Notes under the pieces: model-generated
Database searches by the model: none
Told to the model about the DNA's origin: nothing
Seen by the model: the letters and a program-made list of their open reading frames with translations, nothing else
Assembly: GCA_031769625.1 (NCBI GenBank)
Contig: JAUIMM010000200.1
Coordinates: 51,358,001-51,422,000 of the forward strand
From: Taudactylus pleione
Taxonomy: Eukaryota > Chordata > Amphibia > Anura > Myobatrachidae
Direction: 5' to 3'
Length of the DNA stretch: 64,000 bases
Position numbers and translations under genes: made by a program
In this document: positions 11,296 to 22,875 of the stretch, one piece after another
Layout of the letters: every line of letters starts with the position of its first letter
Numbering within the stretch: the first letter of the stretch is position 1

Positions 11296-12089
11296 TATCC
11301 CTTCTCTTACCTGCCAGGGCCGTGCGGTGGGTGAGCTCGGGGTGGTGCAGGACGGGGTTGCCACACGCTGGAGAACTGTCAGTACTGCCGTCATTGTAAT
11401 GTGGCCTCTGCTGATTGGCTGCCGGTCTGCGAACACCTATTGGCTTGCAACCGGCACCACATTAGACTGACAGTGTCTCTGTGCCTCTCAAGGCCAGGCT
11501 GCGGCTCCAAACCCACAAGAGCAGCAACTTAGCCTCCCGGAAGCCTCTCCAGGGCACCCCTTTTAAATTCGGCACCTGGAGCACGTGCCCCCCTAGTTGC
11601 GGCCCTGCAGAGGATGCCTGTTGCTGAATGGGGTCCTACGAAGCAATGTGTTGTGGGAGATCAGACAGGAAGCGACAAATGTAATTGAACGCGTTTTAAA
11701 GTAAAAATCCAACTCGCACCTTCTCGCATTTTTTGAAGGTGCGAGTTGGTGCCGGAACTCGCAAATGTAATAACCTGCAAACTTTTCAGCTCAAGGCTAC
11801 TACACTATGCAAATCTGTGCGAGTATTTCCCTATGTAAACTTACACCTTTAATGCGACAGATCAATGTAGTCCGTGAAGGCTTCTGTCTGTGTGTTTTAA
11901 AAGAAAAAGATGTGCACCCCCTCCCCAGAAGCATAACCAGCCCCAGGCTCTGTACAGCCTGTCCTGGTTCTAAAAATACAGGGGAAAAAATGTGTAGGGG
12001 CTGGTTATCATCCTGCTGATGGATTCTCGCGGGTTTTGGATTCTATAAAGGTCCCGCGATCGCCACCATTTTTAATTCCGGCTGTGGAG

Positions 12090-12500
12090 TGTGCATGCAG
12101 AAGGAGGGAGCTGGGAGCTGTTGGCTAGTGTTGTGTGATACATTACATACTGGGCTGGCTGGCTACTGTGAAGAGGGAGGGAGCTGGGAGCTGTTGTGGA
12201 TGCTGGCTGACTGGCTACTTTTATCCATATACATAGGTGCTGGCTGGCTACTGTTGTCCTGTCCATAGGGGCTGGCAGAGGGAGGGAGCTGTTGTCTACT
12301 GTACTGTTGTGATAATAAATAATAAACTTAGTACACTACTTATATATACATTATAATACTGGGCTGGCTGGCTACTGTGAAGAGGGAGGGAGCTGGGAGC
12401 TTTTGCTGACGCTGGCTGGCTACTGTTGTTCATATACATAGGGGCTGGCTGGCTACTATTGTCCATATAGGGGCTGGTTGGCTGGCTGTAGTGCTGTGCT
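12090..12500 (+). repeat. Degenerate tandem repeat, GGGCTGGCTGGCTACTG units
   Basis: Several units of about 40-90 bases with GGCTGGCTGGCTACTGT and AGAGGGAGGGAGCTGGGAGC, in the 5' part of the hAT relic. Confidence 0.75.
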
Positions 12501-12654
12501 CAGGGGGTGCTTGTCCTTCAGAGGTGCTCTCTTCATCTACCACCACCAGTGTTAAAAAAAATATATATAAATATTTTTTGTGTGCGTGCCGTGTTAGCCA
12601 GCCACACCTGTCATCGATGTAGGTAGGTGCGCAGGGGTGCTGTGCTCCTATCAA

Positions 12655-12905
12655 GGGGCTGCTGTCCAAAATGACAAATAATTTTTACAGGAGCTGTCCT
12701 GTGTGTTGCAGGTCTACGCTGCCCAAAAATACAAATAATTTTTAGAGGGGCTGCCTTGTGTCGTGCAGGGCTACGCTGACCAAAAATACAAATAATTTTT
12801 AGAGGGGCTGTCCTGTTTCGTGCAGGGCTAGGCTGCACAAAATACAATTATTTTTTACAGGGGCTATCCTGAGTGGTGCAGGACTACGCTGCCCAAAATT
12901 CAAAT
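12655..12905 (+). repeat. 64-bp tandem repeat, four units
   Basis: Units share GGGGCTGTCCTG, GTGCAGG, CTACGCTG and CCAAAAATACAAATAATTTT and run directly into the transposase frame. Confidence 0.85.
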
Positions 12906-13391
12906 ACAACATCCACCTATGACATAGGCAAAGGAAGGGGTATGCACCTGACTCAAGCGCAGTGGAGAATGATTTCCATGTTGTGCAAGGTTCTCCAGCC
13001 CTTCAAACTTGCCACATGTGAAGTCATTTCAGACACTGCCAGCTTGAGTCAGGTCATTCCCCTCATAAGGCTTTTACAGAAGCAGCTGGAGAAAGTGAAG
13101 GAGGAGCTAAGACACAGCGATTCTGCACGGTATGTGGGACTTATGGATGAAGCCGTTCATTCGCTTTGCCAGGATTCGAGGGTGGTGAATCTGTTGAAAT
13201 CAGACCACTACATTTTGGCCACCGTGCTCGATCCTAGGTTTAAAGCCTATGTGGTGTCTCTCTTTTCGGCGGACATAAGCCTGCAGAGGTGCAAAGACCT
13301 GCTGGTGAAAATACTGTCAGCTGAAGCGGAACGTGACACATCAACAGCTCCTTCTTCATTTCCTCCGGCAACTGGGGCTGCCACAACTTAG
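12873..13391 (+). pseudogene. hAT transposase (ZBED-like), middle to C-terminal part
   Basis: 172 open codons match the RNase H-like/insertion region of hAT transposases: LTQAQWRMISMLCKVLQPFK, then LIRLLQKQLE, then YILATVLDPRFKAYVVSLF. The LDPRFK box is a strong hAT marker. The BED finger and first catalytic segments are absent, replaced upstream by tandem repeats. The frame breaks near 13390, and the family-specific C-terminal domain follows in other frames. This is a dead transposase. Confidence 0.85.
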
Positions 13392-13499
13392 ATATCCTAA
13401 CCAACCCGCTGGCGGAGATGCAGGGCAGGCAGGACCAAGTTTGGACATCTGGTCCGGACTGAAAGACCTGCCAACAATTTCTGACATGTCTACTGTCAC

Positions 13500-13790
13500 T
13501 GCATAAGACACTGTCACCATTGACAGATGGTGGAGGATTACCTCGGTGACAGCATCCAAGTAGGCATGTTAGACAGTCCATACCTGTACTGGCAGGAAAA
13601 AGAGGCAATTTGGAGGCCCCTGTACAAACTGGCTCTATTTTACCTGAGTTGCCCCCCTCCAGTGTGTACTCCGAAACAGTTTTTAGTGCAGCCGGGAACC
13701 TTGTCAGCCAAAGGCATAGGAGGTTGCTTCCACAAAATGTGGAGAAGATGATGTTCATCAAAATAAATTATCAATTCTTCCAGGAATACC
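13500..13790 (+). pseudogene. hAT transposase C-terminal dimerisation domain, frameshifted
   Basis: One frame gives DYLGDSIQ...PYLYWQEKEAIWRPLYKLA; the overlapping frame continues VFSAAGNLVSQRHRRLLPQN and VEKMMFIKIN. These correspond to the YW...fP.L..lA and ER.FS.aG.....RsrL.p blocks of the hAT dimerisation domain. A frameshift falls near 13660. It belongs with 12873-13391. Confidence 0.85.
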
Positions 13791-14763
13791 AACCTCCAGA
13801 AAGTACAGAGGGACCTGTGGATTCCAGCAGGGACGAATTAATACTCTGTGAGGATGAGGATGTACACAACACTGAAGAACATGAGGAATCGGTGGATGAG
13901 GAGGATGAGGACGACATCTTGCCTCTGTAGAGCCAGTTTGTGCAGGGACAGATTAATTGCCAGCTTGTTTTGTGGAGGTCCAAACGAACCAATAATTTCA
14001 GCCAGTCGTGTGGCAGACCCTGGCGCTGAAATGACTGGTTTGTTAAAGTGTGCATGTCCTGTTTATACAACATAAGGGTGGGTGGGAGGGCCCAAGGAGA
14101 ATTCCATCTTGCACCTCTTTTTTTTTCTTTGCAGTATGTCCTCATTGGGGCCTAGTTCTACAAACTGCAATCCTCTCTGCCACTGCAGTGCCACTCCTAG
14201 ATGGGCCACGTGTTTGTGCTGCCCACTTGTGTCGCTTAGCATAGTCATGCAGCTACCTTGGTGCAACTTTTTGGCCTAAAAACAATAGTGTGAGGTGTTC
14301 AGAATAGACTGGAAATAAGTGGAAATTAATGTTATTGAGGTTAATAATAGCGTAGTAACAAAAAAAAAAAAAAATTCTGTGATTTTAGCTGTTTTTATGC
14401 TTTTTTTCCCAAAAAATACAGATCCAAAATACAAAACCCAAAACCCAAAACACGGAAGTGTGGTTTTGGCAAAACGAATCCAGATCCAAAACACGAAGAA
14501 AGATCCAGATCCAAAACCAAAACACAAATAATGGAAAGTGACCGATGCACACCCCTAGTTAAAATATTGTCTTTAGCTGTGGTACTACACATCCCAGCAA
14601 GCCTCCCCCGCATGCTGGTACTTGGAGAAACACAAGTACCAGCAAGCGGGGCATTATAGGCCCGCTGGTAGCTGTAGTTCCACAAAACACAACACACACC
14701 GTGTCAGTAAACGTTTATTATAACATACATGCACACACACATGCACACTCACTATCACACGTA

Positions 14764-14940
14764 GGTATATATGTATCAAAGCTTGATGTGAGATAAAATT
14801 GTGAAATATATATCACCAACCAATCAGCTCCAATCTATCATTTCTTAAACACAGCCTGCAAAATGTAAGTTAGAAGCTGATTGGTTGGTGATATATATCT
14901 CATAATTTTATCTCACATGAAGCTTTGATACATATGCCCC
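14764..14940. mobile_element. Palindromic MITE family U, copy 1
   Basis: Two arms of about 75 bases: ATGTATCAAAGCTTGATGTG pairs with CACATGAAGCTTTGATACAT. An ACCAATCAGC / GCTGATTGGT pair lies near the centre. Confidence 0.9.
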
Positions 14941-15024
14941 ATACTCACCTAGTATCCCTGATGACATCATGTCCCCTTCTCCAGCAGGAATCTATAGGGG
15001 TACCAGTAATAAAAAATCCATACT

Positions 15025-15365
15025 CACCTCTGAATGCAGTTGCATGGGCGTGCATAATGTATCCACTGCGATGCCCTATGGAGCCTAAGGCCTCATAGCG
15101 TGCGCTGAAGTAAGCAATTCCTGAGTGAGGTCTGACCTGCCTTAACTGTGCATGTGGGTCCGATGTTACTCAGTGTTACCAATTATTTTGCTATGTTGCC
15201 ATAGTATACGGATGTGAGTAAGGGGAAGTGGGCGTCCTTATGTTAGGCTGCGATTGCAATGTGAATACAAACATTTGCATTTCACCCCTGATATTAGCAA
15301 CAGTGTAGCGTGCGTATAAGTAGAATAGCGATCCTTGCTGATCAGGCCCATAGTCCTGGTACCAA
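15025..15365 (-). mobile_element. MITE family E fragment, reverse orientation
   Basis: The reverse complement shares blocks with 15604-16693 and 16925-17345, for example CGCCCAC...CTCACATCCGTATAC and TGCACGCCCATGCAAC. Confidence 0.6.
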
Positions 15366-15603
15366 TTTACGGTTGCCAATCTCAATTAACTATTCCGTTT
15401 TATCAGTTGCTGCCATCATCTGGAAAGTAATGTGCCTCCTCTCTGTCCTCCTGCTCTGGATCTTCCACTGCTTTCCCACTCCAGGGCAGGATGTATTATT
15501 ACTAACAATGCAGTAAAACCTCTGAAACTACTACATTCTGAGGATTACAGCAAAACATATGGATCCCTAATTGTATTAATAAGGTCAGCAGATATCGCAC
15601 ATA

Positions 15604-16693
15604 GGGCCTGATTCATTAAGGATTGCTATTGCGATCGCAGCTCTATAATCGCACGCAGTTCTGCTGCAAAAATATGCTAATGATTGCTTTTGCTATACCA
15701 TCACAATGCCACCATAGAGACGCCCACTGCCTCCCACTACCACTATCTCACATCCGTTACACATTGCACACCTCCATAAACATCGGTAACATCGAGTACC
15801 ATCGGCCCCTCATGCAGAATTAAAGCAGCCCTGACCTTACTTACTACTGAAATTACTAACCTTGGGCCTGATTCAGACCCACTCGCGAGCGGCTGTCCGC
15901 TCGCAAGTGGGTCGATGTTATGCACTGAGCATGCGCACGACGGAGGGAGCTCCGTCGTGCGCATGCGCCAGACGCGACGAGCGAAGGAAAGTCCTTCGCT
16001 CGTTGTGTCTGATCAAAGGGGGCGTGCTGTCGATGTTGATTGACAGCACGCCCCCTTTGGTGGGCGTGCCGGGGGCGTGCCTCCCTGACGGGGGCGTTCC
16101 CACGGGAACGCCTCCCGTCAGAAGCCGGCCCACTGACATCACTAGTGATGTCAGTGGGAGTGATTTTGGCTCTGATAGAGCCAAAATCACTCCGGAGCTT
16201 GCGGTTGAAAACCTCAACCGCAGGCTCCGGCTCGCAGTTTTGATGGTCGCGATGGTCACGACCATCGCGGCCATCAAAATGCACGCTCGTATAGGCTGTG
16301 GGTGGTGACCCACAGCTATACGAGCGTCCAGGAGGACGCTCCATTTTCATGGAGGGCGGCCCTCATTCAGAGCGTGCGCTCTGCTCAGAGCGTACGGCTC
16401 TGAATGAGGGCCCTTGTACGCAGTAAGTACTCAGGCTGCATATGCAATCCCACTGGCTAATTTATGCACGCCCATGCAACAGCGTTCAAACAGACAGACA
16501 TGCCTGCGTTTCTCTGACCACTCCTCTGATACCACGCCCAAACACTCACTGCCTGTCACTCACTCTGTGATGGCTCTCCGTGGTCTGTGTGATCGCAAAT
16601 GCGGTCGCAGTGGTGCCTTCGCACATGCGCAGTATGCAACAGTCGCCCATCTGCGTACGCTTTAACTATAGTGATCCTTAATAAATAAGGCCC
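15604..16693. mobile_element. MITE family E, copy interrupted by MITE F1
   Basis: Ends GGGCCTGATTCATTAAGGA and TCCTTAATAAATAAGGCCC with an ATA direct repeat on both sides (15601-15603, 16694-16696). A 3-bp duplication suggests PIF/Harbinger mobilisation. The inner 15864-16412 is a separate insertion. Confidence 0.85.
15864..16412. mobile_element. MITE family F, copy 1 (hairpin ladder)
   Basis: Starts GGGCCTGATTCAGACC and ends CTGAATGAGGGCC, with CTT on both sides as a possible 3-bp target duplication. The interior is a chain of hairpins: 15878-15911, 15929-15967, 16015-16060, 16087-16119, 16129-16158, 16158-16190, 16191-16229, 16241-16275, 16283-16325, plus two weaker ones to the end. It inserted into family E. 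Confidence 0.9.
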
Positions 16694-16924
16694 ATAGTAT
16701 ACTCCTGGTCTATGTCCTGTGTAGATGCCAGGACACCAAGTTGTGGCCGGTCTGGTGGGTGCCGTGGGTGCTGGGATGCTGTGAGTATAGGTCTGCAAGA
16801 TGGCACAGCAGGTAGGAGAAGTAGGGGTAGGAGAAGTGTCGACTCTACAGTTGCCATCATCTGTGCAGGAGCTGTGAACCCCATAGTTAGGAACACAAAC
16901 CACACAGCAGACAATAGCAGTTTC

Positions 16925-17345
16925 AGCTGTATAAGTGCAGCCGCTAATATCAGCTGTGATATTTACATGTTTGCATTCGTATTGCGACCACAGCCTGACA
17001 TAAGTACGCCCACATTCCCCTTACTCACATCCGTATACTTGGCCAACATAGAAAAACAATCGGTAACATTGAGTAACATCGGACCCATACACACAGTTAA
17101 TGAAGCCCAGACCTTACGCAGGATTTGCTTAATTCTGCGCACAATATGAAACCTCAGGCGGCGTCTGCTATCGCAATGACTAATTTATGCACGTCCATGC
17201 AACAGCGCTGAACAGCACTGGCACGCCTACGTTCAGCCGACCACCCCCATCACTACCCACAAAAGGCACTTCCTGTCAATCGCTCTGTTATCGGTATGCA
17301 TATCCTCTGTGATCATAATATACTGATCTACCGATTGCGTGTTTA
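16925..17345. mobile_element. MITE family E fragment
   Basis: Shares ordered blocks with the 15604 copy: CTCACATCCGTATAC, ATCGGTAACATTGAGTAACATC, TTTATGCACG(C/T)CCATGCAACAGCG, CTGTCA(A/C)TC. Terminal repeats are not intact. Confidence 0.7.
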
Positions 17346-17699
17346 TCTGATCTGCAGAGTGATCGGCATAGTGTGTACCCAGCTTTACACCAGCCCCATC
17401 ATGGGTACAAAAAATCAGTCTGAAACAGACATCCCATTTCCATCTGCACGCTGCAAATGAGCACAGATGTCGGGCGACACTCCCACAAAACAGAAGAGTT
17501 CCGTACGATGCCATGGTCGCGCCCAAGTTATTGTCAAAAAACTCCCATTTCATGGGAGATGTGGTTTGTCAACAGAGCCATACGCACTAGCAGTAACTGG
17601 GTTATTTGGAGCCCAGGGCAAGATGAAAAATGGAGACCCCCAATTATGTATGCACAAAAAGTGGGCATGGCCACATGCCACCATTTCTCGTCACTCTGG

Positions 17700-17895
17700 G
17701 AACATTCCTTTCCATTCCATATGCACCTTAATGCCTTCAGTAGTAGTGCCCCTTATCCAATGCCCCAGTACTTGTGCCCCTTATGCAGTGCCCCCAGTAG
17801 TTCCTCTTATACAGTGCCCCCAGTAGTGCCCTTTATGCAGTGCCCCCAGTAGTGCCCTTATACAGTGCCCCAGTAGTGCCCCTTATACAGTGCAC
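17700..17895 (+). repeat. Minisatellite of CAGTGCCCC-type units
   Basis: About seven units near 20-30 bases with CAGTGCCCCCAGTAGTGCCC. It precedes a GC-rich hairpin-bearing element. Confidence 0.8.
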
Positions 17896-17919
17896 CGTAC
17901 ACATAAAACACACAGACAC

Positions 17920-18565
17920 ACATAATTATACTTACCCGAATCCCTGCTCCTGTGCCCGCCGCCATCCACTCCTCCGGTCCCGCTTGGCACTATGGGAGAG
18001 ACGTCATGACGTCTCTCCAGGGACGATTCTATAATGGGTGCAGAGTGTGCGGTATCCAGGGGAGGCCAGCACCGCACACCCTGCACCCATATTATTTAAA
18101 ACTTACCTCTCCGAGGTCTTGCGCCGGGTGTCAGCGCTGTACAAAAACCCAGAAAAATGGCCGCTGTGCCCAGAGTCTACTAATGCTCCGGTGGCCGGCC
18201 AGCCACGTCAGTTGGCTGCCGGCCGCCGGGAAGAGATGAGGGGAACCCGGACAGGGATTGCACACGGGCCCCCTCCTCTCTAAAGATGCCCCTGCGTCTC
18301 TCCCTTCACCCACTGTGGGACCCGGAAGGCAGAGCTCATGAATGAGCTTCAGCTCAGTTGCGACCCTGGGCGCGGCAGCCAATAAGAGTCTGTCTGATTG
18401 GCTGCAGTGGTAAAACAAACACACCGCCGAAGTCGGTGTCGTGTTTGTTTTAGTGTGTAGTGCTGTGGACTGCACTGCCTCAGATGGCGGATGGCAGCGC
18501 CACTGGATCCAACAGTGCCCAGGGCAAATGCCCCGCTCGACACCCCTAGATACACCACTGCGCAC
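17920..18565. mobile_element. GC-rich composite MITE (hAT-like end)
   Basis: Hairpins GGGAGAGACGTCATGACGTCTCTCC (about 17993-18017) and ATAATGGGTGCAGAGTGTGCGG...CCGCACACCCTGCACCCATATTAT (18031-18094), and a later TTTTACCACTGCAGCC region. It ends near GACACCCCTAGATACACCACTG. Related sequence is at 48540-48880 and 49838-50815. Exact ends were not resolved. Confidence 0.55.
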
Positions 18566-19827
18566 TAGTGAACTATATCCGTGTGAGGATACCTAATCTG
18601 GCACAGGCACAAACAAGTAAGGGACAGTGGAGAGGGTGATGTTACCAAAAAAGAGATAGAATAAATAACAAGTTCAGCTTAGTCATACAAAGTTTAAAAA
18701 AACACATTGTGATATCCAGGGATATTCGTCAGAAAGCCAGTTGAAGACGCGAAAGTGGATGGAGGTAGACAGGTCAGTGGAGGAGAGGTAAATCTGGGGT
18801 GTCGAAACTGGATTATTGGCTGAGACAAGATCAATTTAAAATTGAATCGCAGCGACACCATCTTGCGACTGGCCGCAAGACGCCATTTTGCGAAATGGCC
18901 GCCTAAGCGCCATTTTAGATAAACTCACACTTTAGTACATGTGGCAATAATACTATTAGCATCATGCGAATGCATCTGTGACCATCGCCATAAGTTACGG
19001 CGATTCACTAAAAGCCTATTAAATGACTTTACGTATTATAAAGGATATATTTCAGAAATGGCTTTACAGTATGTCAAAATTGGATTGCATTAGCTGAATA
19101 GAGCAAATGGCCACGTGACAACTAGCTTGTGTAGATAAGCATCCTGGATAATGTTTGCTCTCACCCCAGGTGGCCCGGCTAGAATACACACCTTACATTA
19201 GCAAGCTTCCTGCAATTAAATGACTTCAAAGACTAGAGTGTTATCTTAGGTTTGTGTCATGTAGCTGGGCTATTTGCATTCACACAAGAGCCTGGGAGAA
19301 TAAACAGTTTTTCTTTTGAGCTTGGAAAAGGTGGGGGCGCTGCTGAGAGAGGGGGCATGTGGAACTATCAGGCTCAGCATGTCACACTGCTAGATGTTCA
19401 CTTAGTGAGATTTAAGTGCACTATTCCTCATACACACATTAATATGCACAATTGCAATGGTAACTAATCGCATATTAGCGAATGCATAAGATCCTGTATG
19501 AAGACTCTGGTTGTTAGCTTCATGTGCACGCATCTGCCCCCAGTTAACTAGCGTCTTTACATCACACCCTGCATACTCACACATTACATATCCACATAAA
19601 AGGTTTAATAAGCTTTAAAGTATAATATTTAAGTTGGTTCAGTTAGTATAAATGCTGTGATATAAAGATATTTGATAACTAAGGTTTTATATATGCTAAG
19701 AAAGCCATGTTTGGTTTCGTACTGATGCATACTCTTTCAACAGAATTCCGGTACTATCGGTGTGGAGATCGCATCATGCATTCTCAACTTATGGACCGCA
19801 GAGACTTCAAGCAACAAAATGTATAAC
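18566..19827. other. No gene recognised; one motif cluster
   Basis: No coding signal on either strand. A cluster of CCATCTTG, GCCATTTTG, AAATGGCCG and GCCATTTTAG lies at 18855-18920. The rest is unassigned, AT-leaning sequence. Confidence 0.5.
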
Positions 19828-20280
19828 TGTTAGGATTTTGCATGGGGGCGGGAGGGCAGAGACCCCCAGTTGTTAGAGGCTGGGTGAGTCTATTTGAACC
19901 AGCCTGTTAAACTCTCTGTAACAGATGCTTCCTCCCTGGGAACCAATGACATCAGCAACAAACTTCTCTATTGTCCGGTCTATTCTGGGGGGGTATAAAC
20001 ATGTGTGCTCAAACACTGGGTCTTTAGTCTTCTTGCTGAATGCTGAATGACGACTGGGTTTCTTGCTGATGCCTAAAATCTGGACCGGATAGCGCTGCGT
20101 ATGTATACTGTACTTGGGGTCTATATAATTCCTTTGCGTCTAATTTTGTCTGGATCAATAGCGTGTAACTGACTGTACTTTTTACTTGAATAATACTTTG
20201 TGCTTTGGAACCACATGTTCTAAGTCTGGAGTCTCTATTTACTGTATGACTGCATACGCAAATTAAGCGTCATCCTAAGA
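19828..20280 (+). mobile_element. Probable solo LTR
   Basis: Starts TGTTAGGATTTTG and ends CATCCTAAGA, giving short inverted ends TGTTAGGA/TCCTAAGA. GGGTATAAACATG at about 19989-20001 fits a promoter TATA box, followed by a likely transcript start region. Length about 450 bases. The start matches the chromovirus LTR start, but the interior does not obviously align. No clear 5-bp target duplication. Confidence 0.5.
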
Positions 20281-20603
20281 GGTTTATAGGTAGGATTTTA
20301 GAAGGTACAGGCAGGGGTATATAGAGGTTCAATTTCAATATCGTTAGGGGGGGGTCAAAGAGACCTGGATGCAAGGGCCAATGGCAGGAAGTGGTGTCGG
20401 CAGTGGAGAGCCAAGTTTTAGTTATGGCAAATAGGTTAAGGGGTCGATTAAATTAGCCACTTTAACCTGAGATTTTACAGTGGGAAAACCTAGAGCATCA
20501 TTCTGAGTAGCATACGATGCAGAAATTTGTGCACTAACTTGGTCAATGTTTTTCAACTGCACAATGGTCTAAGTCAGTGGTTCCCAAACTTCTTTGAATC
20601 ACT

Positions 20604-21028
20604 GGGCCTGATTCAGACCCACTCGCGAGTCGATGTTGCCCAAGTGCGCATGCGCACGACGGAGGAGGCTCCGTCGTGCGCATGCGCGAGACCCGAATAA
20701 CGACAGCCAAGCCCTCGTTATGGGTCTTGCACCAAAGGGGGCGTGCTGTTGATGTTGATTGACAGCACGCCCCCTATGGTGGGCAAGCCGGGGGCGTGGC
20801 TGCCCAGACGGAGGCGTTCCCATGGGAACGCCTACCGTCTGGGGCCGGCCCCACTGACACTAGTGATGTCAGTGGGAGTGCTTTTGGCTCTGATAGAGCC
20901 AAAAGCACTCCAGGGCTTGCAGCAGCAAGACCCTACCGCAGGGTCTCGTCGCAAGCCCGATGGTCGCGATGGTCTTGACCATCGCGACCATCATTTTGGC
21001 CGCTCGCTATAATTGTGGGTGGTCACCT
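20604..21028. mobile_element. MITE family F, copy 2 (3' truncated)
   Basis: Starts GGGCCTGATTCAGACC like copy 1 and keeps most of the hairpins (for example 20877-20909), but lacks the first hairpin and ends inside the last one. It is preceded by a hAT-like end, CAGTGGTTCCCAAACTT at 20577. Confidence 0.85.
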
Positions 21029-21859
21029 GATATCCTGCAACGCAGCTGGTGGTGCATTTGTCTGCTGGAGTTATGCAGTTAGTGTGTGGTGTGACAGTGT
21101 AACCTGTACCATTGTAACTAACCTGCACTAGTTCTGTCTGTCCCGGTTACCAGCCACAGTCACCTGCGTCAGATGTACTGTTACTCTCCAGCTGTATACA
21201 GTCGCTTTTCACTTTGTGGATGTTGTTGTCTTGCAGATTTGATATAACACATTTGTATGTTGCCTAGATATTGTCACGAAAGAGCTACTGCTCTGCTGCA
21301 TTATGTTATTTTTCCCGTAGTTTGTTTCAGTGTAAATATTGGGGCTGCAGAATTAATTGTTGTGTTGTTATTAGTAGGTCTTCATTGTAGTGTTGATCTC
21401 TGTGTGTGTGTTGCACTGTGTTGTTGCACTGTGTTGCGATTCTGCTGTGATGTGGTAGTTCCCACCTGGGTTGTGTTTTACACTGTCTCCTGGAGTGGGT
21501 GCTGGTGTCCCTGACAGTGCCCCCAGGGTCTATGGTAGAGATTTACGCAGAACTATGGAGGCATCTTCTCATCCTGCTGGTGCAACCACTGTTCTTTGGA
21601 GGAGGTAAGTGTAAGTGTGACATGTTTTATAGCAGAGGTTGGAAAATTGTGACTGATGTGTGAAACTACATATTCCAGAATGCCTTACCTGCAGTAATCC
21701 TCCACAACTCTTAGAGAGCCACATGTTGCATAGCTTGCTGTATTAGAGAGGATATTTATTCCAGATGTGATGTTTCTAGTACCAGACATAAGCTGTGCTG
21801 TAGTCAGATGCCGTGATTGGCCTAGCTGTGATAGTTATCAGGATTGGATTGGGAACACA
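21029..21859. other. No gene or known repeat recognised
   Basis: TG-rich unassigned sequence. Open frames are short and without recognisable domains. Confidence 0.5.
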
Positions 21860-22403
21860 GGGCCTGGTTCAGAGCCGCTCGTAAGCGGCCGCTCGTTCGC
21901 TCTGAGTGATGTTCGCACAACTGCGCATGAGTATGGGTCGTAATGCGCATGCGCAAACCAGTCATTGCGGTCTGAAATCGTGTGCTCGCAAAACTGCGAG
22001 GAGCTGCTAATTTGATTGACAGAATGTACCGTTTGTGGGTGGTAACAGGGGAAGGTGCTTGAAAATGGGGGAGAGGAGATTTCCGATCGAAGGCATGCCT
22101 AGCAGTCAAAAGGGCGTTTAATGGGAGTGCATAATTAGTAAAGGAGCGTCATCGACCATGTCACTTGGTTGTCTTTTAGTCTGAACTGCTCGCAGTGATA
22201 GTGGTAAGAAAAACCTACCACAAGCACTGCGAGCAGTTCAGATGCCTTTCGATGTACCCGATTAATCTAATAAATACCGGAGATGATGTGTGATGCGAAC
22301 GGCAAAGGGGCGTCTTTACAAAATAGCGAGCGCTCAATTTAAATAGCTGGCCTCTTTTTTGGAACGACCGTCCGCAAATAGCGTCCGGCTCTGGATCGGG
22401 CCC
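21860..22403. mobile_element. MITE family A, copy 1
   Basis: Ends GGGCCTGGTTCAGAGCC and GGCTCTGGATCGGGCCC, flanked by ACA on both sides (21857-21859, 22404-22406). An inner pair, CTGAACTGCTCGCAGTG / CACTGCGAGCAGTTCAG, forms a hairpin near 22180-22240. Confidence 0.9.
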
Positions 22404-22875
22404 ACAGTTTGTGACTGATGTAAGCGCATTGAAATACGTACAGTATAATATTGTAAACAATAGAATACATGAATCAATGCATTAACTGTCATAGGGACAG
22501 TACAAATAAAAGTGCTTTGACGCTTTAGTAGCAATGTTTTGCCATTCCTTTCTATGAGGGGTTTTCAATTATCAGTGATATGCGGTTGCATTGTGTTGCT
22601 ACACACATCATCGATAATTTAGGTACCCAATAACGGGGTTGAGAGGAAATATCTGTGATATTAGTGGTCACGAGGAACACTGGCACCTCTCACCCAACAT
22701 TGAACACCTCCTTAATATTATGTAGAGCATGGGAGCCAAGTTTTTGGAAATGATTAGGGATGCTCACGTGGCCCCATATGGCTGAGAATACCATGCATAG
22801 ATATCGTTAGTGGCTGAGGCAGCACAAATATTGGGGATGATCAAGGATCCACAGAGCTGGCTCATATGGTATCTA

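Larger units (their letters stand above)
9894..11607. mobile_element. hAT-like element family N, copy 1, interrupted by MITE C1
   Basis: Ends are CAGGGCCAAAA and GGCCCTG, flanked by CAGAGGC and CAGAGGA, a 7-8-bp near-duplication as expected for hAT insertions. A second copy is at 49920-50752. The middle carries MITE C1 (10001-10935), then a minisatellite of ACATTATGCCACAGTAATG units. Confidence 0.8.
12010..14558 (+). mobile_element. hAT element relic carrying transposase fragments
   Basis: The right end, GACCGATGCACACCCCTAG at 14540-14558, is a typical hAT-type terminus. The left end is uncertain, with candidate start near the GGATTCTCGCGGGTTTTGG block at 12018. Between are two tandem-repeat tracts and a frameshifted transposase C-terminus. 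The 14370-14530 part is rich in AGATCCAAAA repeats near the terminus. Confidence 0.65.

Noticed and set aside
15856..16350. Long overlapping open frames on both strands near 16 kb
   Set aside because: They result from GC-rich hairpins of MITE F; mirrored frames are expected in inverted repeats.
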